A stretch of DNA of 21,430 nt from an uncultured Helcococcus sp. (lineage in GTDB: Bacteria; Bacillota; Clostridia; Tissierellales; Peptoniphilaceae). This document shows, piece by piece, positions 1-6,985 of this stretch. Position numbers and translations under genes: made by a program. Location of the stretch: assembly GCA_937926545.1 (NCBI GenBank), contig CALAZW010000031.1:1-21430 (forward strand). The letters are read 5' to 3'. The notes below the pieces were generated by a model. That model ran no database searches. It saw nothing but the letters and a program-made list of their open reading frames with translations, and was not told where the DNA came from. Position 1 is the first letter of the stretch. Each line of letters opens with the position of its first letter.

Positions 1-744
1 TGGTTTAAGTTTAACTTAAATGGAAAAGAGGCCTATGTAGCTCATAGTTGGACTGGAGCTAGAGATCCAAGGACCCAGACCTTAGATTTTTTACTAAGTA
101 AGAAATCATGTTTTTCCTCTCAAACTTATTTGGACTATATATATTTTGATAGGGCTACTTATCTACAGCCAGTGGAACCTGGAAGGGCCAGTTTAAAAGT
201 TTTGCCTAAGACTAGTGTAATAATAGAAAAAGATGAAAAAGATAAGAGTAGCTGGGGCCTCTACCAGGAGAATAGATATTATTTATCAGCTGCGGACTAT
301 GAGGAAAGAAGACTTTATTTGTCCCCAAACTACCTGGACCAGGTGGACTATAGCTATAAAAGATTTGTTAGGGGCATAAGTGTTGTAGACAGTTTGGCCA
401 AGGGGGTGGCAGCTGAATATAATTCTTCCCTTAGTCTAATTAAGATTCTTGAGCCTTATAAGACCAATCAAATAGTTATTTATCATGAGTTGGGTCATGC
501 CATAAGCTATAAGGCCAGGGCCGATGGAAAAAGACTTCACGAAGATGATCTGTGGAAAAACATTTGGCAAAGGGAGTGGAGCCATGATAAAAGCTATGGA
601 GCTAGCAATGAAATAGAGGGATTTGCAGAATCCTTTGTAGCCTATTTATTTGGCTATACAGACCACTATAGGGGGAATTTGAAGAGGGAAAAGCCTCTTA
701 GTTACCAGTATATGAAAGAGTTAAATGAAATATTAATTAGATAA
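1..744 (+). CDS. SH3-like / lethal-factor-type (ATLF/PPEP-like) zinc metallopeptidase, 5' truncated by window edge
   Basis: Frame 1 is open from the first base, so the gene starts upstream; the TTG at 130 is internal, not the start. The 247 visible codons begin with the tail of one SH3-like module (WFKFNLNGKEAYVAHS), followed by a second SH3-like stretch at about codons 55-100 (from TYLQP to YYLSAADY). A peptidase domain follows. HELGH lies at codons 162-166, Tyr at 199 and Glu at 206 within the EGFAESF segment. The HExxH plus Tyr-x6-Glu spacing matches anthrax lethal factor (H686/E687/H690, Y728, E735) and clostridial Pro-Pro endopeptidases, so Zn binding by H162, H166 and E206 with E163 as general base is inferred. 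SH3 modules suggest a secreted or wall-attached protein, but any signal peptide lies outside the window. The substrate is unknown. It is followed directly by a terminator, and nothing links it to the nan genes except proximity. Confidence 0.8.
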   Translation, partial: WFKFNLNGKEAYVAHSWTGARDPRTQTLDFLLSKKSCFSSQTYLDYIYFDRATYLQPVEPGRASLKVLPKTSVIIEKDEKDKSSWGLYQENRYYLSAADYEERRLYLSPNYLDQVDYSYKRFVRGISVVDSLAKGVAAEYNSSLSLIKILEPYKTNQIVIYHELGHAISYKARADGKRLHEDDLWKNIWQREWSHDKSYGASNEIEGFAESFVAYLFGYTDHYRGNLKREKPLSYQYMKELNEILIR

Positions 745-767
745 AAGTATCCTAGGATACTTTTTTT
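743..767 (+). terminator. Rho-independent terminator after the metallopeptidase gene
   Basis: A near-perfect palindrome, AAAGTATCC-TA-GGATACTTT, starts inside the stop codon and runs into a T-tract at 761-767. The central CTAG would form the loop, leaving about 9 paired bases. It separates the metallopeptidase gene from the nan region. Confidence 0.85.
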
Positions 768-770
768 ATT

Positions 771-800
771 TTAAATGATTTATTTGGAAAAAAATATAAT
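771..800 (+). promoter_or_regulatory. Possible promoter of the nanK-rpiR unit
   Basis: A perfect TATAAT lies at 795-800, about 40 bases before the kinase start. The matching -35 is poor: TTAAAT at 771-776 with an 18-base spacer. The surrounding DNA is very AT-rich, so chance occurrence is possible. A promoter is expected here because a terminator ends the preceding gene. Confidence 0.45.
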
Positions 801-841
801 ATGTGTTATTTTATAAATTAGAATATAAAAAGGAGATACAT

Positions 842-1720
842 ATGAAATTATTAGCTTTAGATATAGGTGGTAGCTTTATAAAATATGGAGTTTTTGATAA
901 GTACCAATTAATTATGGAAGGAAAAAGGCCTTCAGAAGGAAGTTTGGGAGGACCTTATATTGTTAAAAATGTCTCTGAAATTATAGAAGAGATATCTAGG
1001 GATTACTCTCTAGAAGGGGTGGCCATATCTACAGCGGGAGTAGTTGATGTGGATAAGGGAGAGATCATCCATGCAGGCCACACTATCCCCAACTATAGGG
1101 GTTTTAATTGGAAGACCTATATAGGAGAAAAATACGGCCTGGCCTGTGAAGTTGAAAATGATGTTAACTGTGCTGGCCTTAGTGAGTATCTAAATGGTGT
1201 TTGTCAAAATGAGGATATGGTCTTGTGTCTGGCCATAGGTACAGGTATAGGAGCAAGCTTTATCAAGGATGGCCAAGTTTATCATGGAGCATCCAGTAGC
1301 GCTTGTGAAGTAGGCTGCTTAAATGTTGATGGTAAGGAGTTTCAAAAAATAGCCTCAGCCAATTCTTTGGTTGAATATTATAGGAAAAAATCCCAAGATG
1401 AAAAGGCCGATGGTAGGGTGATTTTTGACTTGGCCAAGAAGAAGGATCCTTTGGCCATTGAATCTATAGACTATATGGTAGATAATCTAGCCAAGGGCAT
1501 AGCAAGTATTAGTCTTATATTAAATCCCAGAATCCTGGTTCTAGGAGGGGGGATTATGGAACAAGAAGATTACTTAAGGCCTAAAATAGAAGAAAAATTA
1601 GATGAATATATGCTTCCTATAAGTAGGGGGGCCATGGATTTAAGGTTTGCCAAAAATGGTAATCTGGCAGGAACCTATGGGGCCCTATATCATTTTTATA
1701 AGAAGAGAAAAGAGGATTAG
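842..1720 (+). CDS. nanK: ROK-family sugar kinase, probable N-acetylmannosamine kinase (NanK)
   Basis: This 292-residue ROK kinase probably uses ATP to phosphorylate ManNAc to ManNAc-6-P, the second cytosolic step of sialic acid breakdown. The N-terminal phosphate motif DIGGSFIKYG (residues 7-16), the END motif with probable catalytic Asp107, and GTGIG at 133-137 place it in the family. The C-terminal NPRILVLGGGI segment is also typical. The zinc-binding GxCxCGxxGC cluster of classical ROK proteins is not intact; only a reduced CEVGC segment (155-159) remains. The ATG at 842 was chosen because AGGAG sits at 831-835; an in-frame ATG at 803 has no such site. The ManNAc assignment rests on the adjacent nanE and nanA; from sequence alone another hexose or hexosamine is possible. 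rpiR follows after one base. Confidence 0.85.
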   Translation: MKLLALDIGGSFIKYGVFDKYQLIMEGKRPSEGSLGGPYIVKNVSEIIEEISRDYSLEGVAISTAGVVDVDKGEIIHAGHTIPNYRGFNWKTYIGEKYGLACEVENDVNCAGLSEYLNGVCQNEDMVLCLAIGTGIGASFIKDGQVYHGASSSACEVGCLNVDGKEFQKIASANSLVEYYRKKSQDEKADGRVIFDLAKKKDPLAIESIDYMVDNLAKGIASISLILNPRILVLGGGIMEQEDYLRPKIEEKLDEYMLPISRGAMDLRFAKNGNLAGTYGALYHFYKKRKED

Positions 1721-1721
1721 A

Positions 1722-2537
1722 ATGAGATGTTTGGCCATAATAGAAAGTTATTATAGGGACTTAACCAAGTCCGAAAAAAAGGTGGCAGATTACGTAGCAG
1801 AGGCGGGAGAGAAGGTAATTTACATGTCTCTTCAGGAGATGACCCAGGACATAGGGGTTGGAGAAGCCACGGTAATTAGGTTTTGTAAGAAGATTGGCTT
1901 TCAAGGTTTCCAGGATTTTAAAATGGAGCTGGCCAAGGAAGATTTCTCAGTAAAATATGAGAGTTTTGATAATTATTTGGAAGAGATTGCTTTTAACTAT
2001 ACAGAAATAATTAATAGGACCATGAAGTTGATAGAGTCAGATAAGGTTGATTGTTTCACCCAAAAAGCTTTGGAAGCTAATAAGATGTATATATATGGGG
2101 TTGGGGCCAGTGGTATAGCGGCCAAGGAAGCTGAGGCAAGCTTTTTAAGAATGGGCATAGATGCCAAGGCCATCCTAGATCCCCACTACCAGGCTATGAA
2201 CTCGGCCATAGCTCAGGAGGATTCTTTAATTCTAGCCTTTAGTTTATCGGGAACTACCAAGGATATTTATGATGCCTTATCCATTGCTAAGGAAAATGGA
2301 GTCTATATAGTTTCCATAACCAACTATCCCCTATCACCAATTGGAAAGTTGTCGGACTTGGTTTTTACCACAGCAAGGAAAGAGTCCATCATGGAAGGGG
2401 GATCTTTAAGTGCTAAGATATCCCAGCTTTATGTGATAGATATCTTAACAACAGCTTATTCCCTAAGGGATAAGGAAAGAGCTCTTGACGTTAAGACCAA
2501 GGTTGCCAAGTCAATAATGGATAAATCTATTGAGTAA
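1722..2537 (+). CDS. MurR/RpiR-family transcriptional regulator (HTH plus SIS domain), probable regulator of the nan genes
   Basis: This is a 271-residue regulator with the two-domain RpiR layout. An N-terminal winged HTH covers roughly residues 1-75, with the recognition region near GVGEATVIRFCKKIGF (45-60). A SIS phosphosugar-binding domain covers about 120-245, with YGVGASG and the phosphate-binding FSLSGTT motif. RpiR proteins in sialic acid loci commonly sense ManNAc-6-P or GlcNAc-6-P; that ligand is inferred from context. The start at 1722 lies one base after the nanK stop and is preceded by an AGAGGA site within nanK. The frame stays open upstream to 1647, but that extension overlaps nanK and lacks a ribosome site. 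A terminator follows. Confidence 0.9.
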   Translation: MRCLAIIESYYRDLTKSEKKVADYVAEAGEKVIYMSLQEMTQDIGVGEATVIRFCKKIGFQGFQDFKMELAKEDFSVKYESFDNYLEEIAFNYTEIINRTMKLIESDKVDCFTQKALEANKMYIYGVGASGIAAKEAEASFLRMGIDAKAILDPHYQAMNSAIAQEDSLILAFSLSGTTKDIYDALSIAKENGVYIVSITNYPLSPIGKLSDLVFTTARKESIMEGGSLSAKISQLYVIDILTTAYSLRDKERALDVKTKVAKSIMDKSIE

Positions 2538-2567
2538 AACTATAGCGAAAGTTATAGTTTTTTCGCT
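2536..2567 (+). terminator. Terminator after rpiR with two overlapping hairpin options
   Basis: Hairpin A pairs AAAACTATA (2536-2544) with TATAGTTTT (2553-2561) and is followed by T residues to 2563. Hairpin B pairs AGCGAAA (2544-2550) with TTTCGCT (2561-2567) and is followed by further T residues. The two share bases and cannot both form fully. Either could end transcription of nanK-rpiR before the nanE promoter. Confidence 0.75.
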
Positions 2568-2572
2568 TTTAA

Positions 2573-2589
2573 AGGAAACCGTTTGCAAT
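2573..2589 (+). promoter_or_regulatory. cre-like site (CcpA/LacI-type operator) at the nanE promoter
   Basis: AGGAAACCGTTTGCAAT fits the WTGNAANCGNWNNCWWW catabolite-response consensus with one mismatch (G for the conserved T). It overlaps the predicted -35 region of the nanE promoter, where a bound repressor would block RNA polymerase. Control by CcpA, and hence glucose repression, is inferred; another LacI-family protein could use the same site. Confidence 0.55.
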
Positions 2590-2610
2590 AAAAAAAATCT
2601 GTGTTATAAT
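2582..2610 (+). promoter_or_regulatory. Promoter of the nanE-transporter-nanA operon
   Basis: A perfect -10 TATAAT at 2605-2610 is preceded by TTTGCA at 2582-2587 (17-base spacer) or TTGCAA one base later (16-base spacer). Both are 4/6 matches to a -35. A start near 2617 gives a leader of about 68 bases before the nanE TTG. Confidence 0.65.
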
Positions 2611-2684
2611 AAAAATGAAGAGAAACTCCAAAAAGCGCTTAAATAAAGGAGCAAAAATCCAAACAAATAGTAAGAGGTGATTTC

Positions 2685-3383
2685 TTGAATAAAGAAGAGA
2701 TTTTAAAAAGGATAAATAAAGGCTTGATAGTATCTTGCCAAGCCCTTCCAGAAGAGCCCATGTACTGTGAGGCAGGAGGCGTTATGCCCCTATTTGCAGA
2801 GGCGGCCAAGAGGGCTGGAGCAGTCGGTATTAGGGCTAACTCAGTTAGGGATATTAAGGAAATAAAGGCACAGGTTGACCTACCCATCATAGGAATAATA
2901 AAAAAAGACTACCCAGAAACCAAGCAGTACATAACGGTATCAATGGATGAAGTTGATGCTTTGGTAGAGGTGGGGGTGGATATTATAGCCTTGGATGCAA
3001 CCCTTAGAAAAAGATATGACGGTAGAAGCTTAGACGAATATGTAAACGAAATCAAGGAGAAATATCCAGACCAATTATTAATGGCTGATATAGCAACCTA
3101 TGAAGAGGGGCTTAATGCCTCAAGACTAGGATTTGACTTTATTGGAACTACCTTGAGTGGATATACAGAAGAATCAAAGGATGCACCAGCTCCAAACTTT
3201 AATTTAGTAAAAAAATTAAGTGAAGATAGCCAGGTGCCTATTATTGCAGAAGGCCAGGTTAGCCAACCAGAAGATGCAAGAAGGATGTTGGAAGAAGGAG
3301 CCTATGCAGTAGTAGTAGGAGGGGCTATAACAAGACCTCAACAAATCGCAGAAAAGTTTATAAAAGAAATAAATAAAATATAG
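2685..3383 (+). CDS. nanE: N-acetylmannosamine-6-phosphate 2-epimerase
   Basis: NanE converts ManNAc-6-P to GlcNAc-6-P, feeding sialic-acid-derived amino sugar into the NagA/NagB route. The 232-residue product is a full-length TIM barrel with the family segments GLIVSCQALP, GGVMPLFAEAA, GIIKKDYPE and IIAEGQV. K73 in GIIKKDY and E189 in IIAEGQV correspond to the catalytic Lys and Glu described for clostridial NanE (alignment by eye). The start is TTG at 2685, preceded by a strong AAGAGGTGA site at 2672-2680; no nearby ATG in this frame fits. It is the first gene of the operon and is followed after 9 bases by the binding-protein gene. Confidence 0.95.
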   Translation: MNKEEILKRINKGLIVSCQALPEEPMYCEAGGVMPLFAEAAKRAGAVGIRANSVRDIKEIKAQVDLPIIGIIKKDYPETKQYITVSMDEVDALVEVGVDIIALDATLRKRYDGRSLDEYVNEIKEKYPDQLLMADIATYEEGLNASRLGFDFIGTTLSGYTEESKDAPAPNFNLVKKLSEDSQVPIIAEGQVSQPEDARRMLEEGAYAVVVGGAITRPQQIAEKFIKEINKI

Positions 3384-3392
3384 GAGGATATA

Positions 3393-5078
3393 ATGAACAA
3401 ACGTAAATCACTTATCGCTCTATTGTTAGCCCTAGTATTAGTGTTAACAGCATGTGGCGGAAAAACAAATGAAGAAAAACCGGAAGAAAATAAGGGTGAA
3501 GAATCAGCTGAACAAAAACCTGAAGAGAAACCGGAAGACAAGGAAGATGGTAAAGAAAAAGTACTTTTCACTGTATTTGATAAACAAGGTGAAGGAACTA
3601 ACTTTGATACACCATGGTGGAACAGAGGGGACCTTTACAAGGTAATATCTTTTAGAGGCTTATTTAAAGCTAATCCAGAACTTACAGAATTTAATCCTGA
3701 TTTGGCAGCAGAATACAAAATGTCAGATGACGGTTTAACTTATGAATTTGTTCTTAAAGATGGTCTTAAATGGTCAGATGGTAAGGATTTAACAGCAGAT
3801 GACGTTAAGTTCTCTATCGAAGGTTCTTTAAAAGGAGCTAAGGTAAACGGTATTTACTCAGCAGCATTTAACCAAATTGAAGGCGTTACAGAATTCAAGG
3901 ATGGCAAGGCTGATCAAGTAGCTGGTATAGAAGTTGACGGTAATAAGTTAACAGTTAAATTAACTCAACCAGTAGGTAATATGATAAACATTCTTTCACA
4001 ATTTGCTATTTTACCAAGACATGGTTTTGAAGGTGTTGACATGGTTGAATACCATACAGCAGATTTTTGGAAAAACCCTATAACAAATGGTATGTACAAG
4101 GTTGAAGAAATTGTAACAGATTCATATATTACTCTAATACCAAATGAAAACTATGAAGGACAAGCTCCAAAGATTGAAAAAGTTGTAGTAAATATAGTAC
4201 CATCAGAAAGTAAATTAAACGCAGTAGTTGATGGACAAGCAGACTTCTTTAACTCTAAGGTACCAGTTGAAATTTCTAAGGTAAGTGAAAACGAAGCTTG
4301 GGATAAACAAGCTGTAGATACTTTATTCTACTACTACCTAGTATTTAACTTTGAAGGAAATGAAACTAGACCTGCTAACGAAGCATTAAAAGATCCTAAG
4401 TTTAGAGAAGCCATCTACTATGCTATAGACAGGGAAAACTTGGCTACTAACCTATTCCCAGAAATCGCAGAAGTTGCTTCATTAGGAGTACCAGCAAGAG
4501 ATTCAAATAACTACAATGACAAGATTAACAAATATGAATACAATCCAGAAAAAGCAAAAGAATTATTGGAAGAAATCAAATATGATAATAGCCAAACTTT
4601 AGAGTTTAGATATTACATGGCTGACCAATCATCAGTAGACCTTTACAACTCAATAGCAGCTAACTTAGCAGCAGTTGGAATCAATGTAAACGTTCAAAAG
4701 TTTGCAGGAGATGCTACTCAAGAGTTATTTGATATTAGAAACTATGACATAGCTCTAAAAGGTTTATCAGCATTTGGTTATGACGAATGGTATGGTGAAT
4801 ACTCATCAACTCATGGTAACTTCCCTAAATTAATAGGTGCTGAAGGAAAATTCGACGATTTATATAATGAATTATTACAAGAATCAGACGAAGCTAAAAA
4901 AGCTGAAATCTTAAAGAAATTACAAGCGATAGAAGAAACAGAATTAAGCAAAATGCCAGTTTTCATGTTAAAGAATATGATTTTCACTAATGGTGAAAAA
5001 GTTGACACTAAAGGTGCTACTTTCGGTAATCCTTGGTTTGCATATGACATGGGATTTGAAAATTGGGAAATGAAATAG
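3393..5078 (+). CDS. Peptide/opine-type ABC transporter substrate-binding lipoprotein, probable sialic acid binding (SatA-like)
   Basis: This 561-residue family 5 solute-binding protein (SBP_bac_5, the OppA/DppA/SatA class) would capture the ligand outside the membrane. A lipoprotein signal occupies residues 1-21 with lipobox LTAC. A Glu/Lys-rich linker of about 35 residues follows, probably spanning cell-wall space. The mature fold shows typical family 5 segments such as LTYEFVLKDGLKWSDGK and FREAIYYAIDREN. Its position between nanE and nanA points to sialic acid or a sialoglycan fragment as ligand, as in the SatABCD-type importers; this is inference, and peptide binding cannot be excluded. 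It uses A/T-ending codons such as GCA and GCT more than its neighbours, consistent with high expression. An AGGAGG site lies just upstream, and a stable stem-loop follows the stop. Confidence 0.88.
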   Translation: MNKRKSLIALLLALVLVLTACGGKTNEEKPEENKGEESAEQKPEEKPEDKEDGKEKVLFTVFDKQGEGTNFDTPWWNRGDLYKVISFRGLFKANPELTEFNPDLAAEYKMSDDGLTYEFVLKDGLKWSDGKDLTADDVKFSIEGSLKGAKVNGIYSAAFNQIEGVTEFKDGKADQVAGIEVDGNKLTVKLTQPVGNMINILSQFAILPRHGFEGVDMVEYHTADFWKNPITNGMYKVEEIVTDSYITLIPNENYEGQAPKIEKVVVNIVPSESKLNAVVDGQADFFNSKVPVEISKVSENEAWDKQAVDTLFYYYLVFNFEGNETRPANEALKDPKFREAIYYAIDRENLATNLFPEIAEVASLGVPARDSNNYNDKINKYEYNPEKAKELLEEIKYDNSQTLEFRYYMADQSSVDLYNSIAANLAAVGINVNVQKFAGDATQELFDIRNYDIALKGLSAFGYDEWYGEYSSTHGNFPKLIGAEGKFDDLYNELLQESDEAKKAEILKKLQAIEETELSKMPVFMLKNMIFTNGEKVDTKGATFGNPWFAYDMGFENWEMK

Positions 5079-5116
5079 ATACATTTGCAATGGGGCTTTT
5101 GTCCCATTGCTTGTAT
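5079..5116 (+). promoter_or_regulatory. Intercistronic stem-loop between binding-protein and permease genes
   Basis: GCAATGGGGC (5087-5096) pairs over 10 positions, including one G-U, with GTCCCATTGC (5101-5110) around a TTTT loop. An outer ATACA/TGTAT stem (5079-5083 / 5112-5116) extends it. No T-run follows, so it is not a standard terminator. Such structures commonly protect the upstream message from 3' decay or give partial termination, making the binding protein more abundant than the membrane parts. Confidence 0.7.
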
Positions 5117-5134
5117 TAATGAAAGGGGTAAAAA

Positions 5135-6091
5135 GTGTTAAAGTTTATAGGTAAAAAATTATTATTAATGATCCCAATGTTATTGATAATATCACTTTTA
5201 ATATTTTTCGCATTACAGGCTATGCCAATTGATCCAATCAACTACCTGGTACCTCCAGAAGCTTCACAAGATCCAGCTGTGAAAGAGGCTTTAAGGGATA
5301 AGTACGGGTTAAATGATCCTTTAATAGTTCAATATAAAAATTGGATAGGTAATATCTTAAAGGGAGATTTTGGTTATAGTATATTAAATGGACAATCAAT
5401 TAAAGAGATATTGGCGCAAAAGTTGCCTGCTACATTGCAATTGGCTGTGGTAGCCCTAGTAATATCATCAGTACTTGGTATAATTTTAGGAATACTGGCA
5501 GCGGTAAATCAAAATGGAGTTATTGACTATTTAGGAAGGATAATAGGTGTTTTAGGACAGTCTATTCCACAGTTTTTATTCGGTATGATACTGATAACTA
5601 TTTTCGCATTAAAATTAAAACTTCTTCCTGCAGGTGGTAGAAATTTATACGGTCAAACTGGTTTTTGGGCTAATTTTAAAGCCATTATACTACCAGCAAC
5701 AGCTCTATCTTTGGGGATGATTGCAACAGTTTTAAGATATACACGTAACTCCATGTTAGATGTAATTAATAAGGAATATGTTAAAACTGCCAGAAGCAAG
5801 GGAATACCGGAAAGAAAAGTTTACATAAAGCACGCTTTTAGAAATTCAATGGGACCTATACTAGTTACCATACTTTTCAGGATACCAGGCCTTATTGGTG
5901 GTTCAGTAGTTATAGAAACTGTATTTAACTGGCCAGGAATTGGTTCTACCCTAATGGGGGCTGTGACTTCAGGAGACTATCCAGTTATCATGGTTACAAC
6001 TCTATTGTTAGCTGTTGTCATGTTGACAGTCAGCTTCCTAGTGGATGTTCTTAGTGCAGTGTTAGATCCACGTGTTAGATTGGATGTATAG
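5135..6091 (+). CDS. ABC transporter permease, DppB/OppB type
   Basis: This 318-residue inner-membrane permease has an N-terminal transmembrane helix (about residues 9-28), a region between helices 1 and 2 containing a QAMPIDPINYL segment typical of DppB proteins, and several further hydrophobic helices. The cytoplasmic coupling loop around residues 218-245 (TARSKGIPERKVYIKHAFRN) is the EAA motif that contacts the ATPases. The start is GTG at 5135 with GAAAGGGG upstream at 5121-5128. It should pair with the next permease to form the translocation channel of the presumed sialic acid importer. Confidence 0.93.
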   Translation: MLKFIGKKLLLMIPMLLIISLLIFFALQAMPIDPINYLVPPEASQDPAVKEALRDKYGLNDPLIVQYKNWIGNILKGDFGYSILNGQSIKEILAQKLPATLQLAVVALVISSVLGIILGILAAVNQNGVIDYLGRIIGVLGQSIPQFLFGMILITIFALKLKLLPAGGRNLYGQTGFWANFKAIILPATALSLGMIATVLRYTRNSMLDVINKEYVKTARSKGIPERKVYIKHAFRNSMGPILVTILFRIPGLIGGSVVIETVFNWPGIGSTLMGAVTSGDYPVIMVTTLLLAVVMLTVSFLVDVLSAVLDPRVRLDV

Positions 6092-6100
6092 GAGGTAGAA

Positions 6101-6976
6101 ATGACAGATTTATCTTTGGAAAAAAATAAAAATAGGTCATCTCTAGCCAAGAGATCATGGGAGAAAATGCTTAGCAACAAGCTGGCCTTACTGGGCTTGA
6201 TAGTTGTTTTGATTATGACCCTAATGGCTATATTTGCACCTATTCTAACTAAATATGACCCAAATGCCATAGATATGGCAATGATTAATAACCCCCCTGG
6301 AGATGGGCATTTATTTGGCACAGACAGTATAGGCAGAGATGTTTATGCAAGACTTTTATACGGTGGAAGAATTTCTATTTTTATAGGAGTTTTAAGTGCC
6401 ATTACCACCTCCATCCTAGGAACAATATTTGGCCTTTTAGCTGGATATTTTAGGGGTTGGATAGATGTATTACTAGTTAGAATTTCAGAAATCATTCAAA
6501 CCTTCCCAATGACTATCTTGGTAATGGTTTTAGTTACTATTTTGGGACCAGGTGTAAAAAACATGATTTTAGTTTTCACCTTGACCGGTTGGATGACTGT
6601 ATTTAGAATAGTTAGAAATGAAGTTTTAAGGCTTAGGGAAGAGACCTATGTGGAAGTAAACAAGGCCTTTGGAATATCGGATAGTGCTATCATGTTCAAG
6701 CAAATCCTTCCAAATACCTTGAGTCCTATTATAGTAGCAACTACTATAAACGTGGCCTTCTTTATACTTGAAGAGACGAGTTTATCATTCTTAGGACTAG
6801 GAGTTCCAACTAATGTGCCAACTTGGGGAACGATCCTTAATGGAGCAAAGAATATTACTGTTATTGAAAATCAATGGTGGTTGTGGATTATACCAGGAGC
6901 TATTATTTCAATATTTGTAATGAGTGTAAACTTCTTTGGGGATGGTTTAAGAGATGTTTTAGACCCTAAGAACTAG
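6101..6976 (+). CDS. ABC transporter permease, DppC/OppC type
   Basis: This is a 291-residue second permease of the same importer. It has a short charged N-terminal tail and a first transmembrane helix near residues 28-50. A DppC-type GTDSIGRDVYARLLYGGRIS segment follows, and the EAA coupling loop lies near residues 187-211 (KAFGISDSAIMFKQILPN). An AGGAGGT site precedes the ATG, and the gap from the first permease gene is 9 bases. The closing GDGLRDVLDPKN is characteristic of the subfamily. Confidence 0.93.
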   Translation: MTDLSLEKNKNRSSLAKRSWEKMLSNKLALLGLIVVLIMTLMAIFAPILTKYDPNAIDMAMINNPPGDGHLFGTDSIGRDVYARLLYGGRISIFIGVLSAITTSILGTIFGLLAGYFRGWIDVLLVRISEIIQTFPMTILVMVLVTILGPGVKNMILVFTLTGWMTVFRIVRNEVLRLREETYVEVNKAFGISDSAIMFKQILPNTLSPIIVATTINVAFFILEETSLSFLGLGVPTNVPTWGTILNGAKNITVIENQWWLWIIPGAIISIFVMSVNFFGDGLRDVLDPKN

Positions 6977-6985
6977 GAGATGAAG

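Noticed and set aside
130..744. TTG at 130 as the start of the first gene
   Set aside because: The frame is open to base 1, the upstream codons read as the end of an SH3-like module, and no ribosome site precedes the TTG.
803..841. Upstream ATG start for the ROK kinase
   Set aside because: It adds 13 residues without family similarity and lacks a ribosome site, whereas AGGAG precedes the ATG at 842.
1647..1721. Upstream start of the RpiR regulator inside nanK
   Set aside because: It overlaps nanK by 74 bases, adds residues that do not fit the family, and lacks a ribosome site; the ATG at 1722 fits the family N-terminus.
3454..3645. Lys/Arg-rich frame overlapping the binding-protein gene
   Set aside because: It is a shifted reading of the Glu/Lys linker of the lipoprotein, a by-product of A-rich codons.
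5977..6321. 114-codon open frame on the minus strand
   Set aside because: It lies opposite the two permease genes, has no ribosome site or recognisable domain, and mirrors codon structure of the + strand genes.
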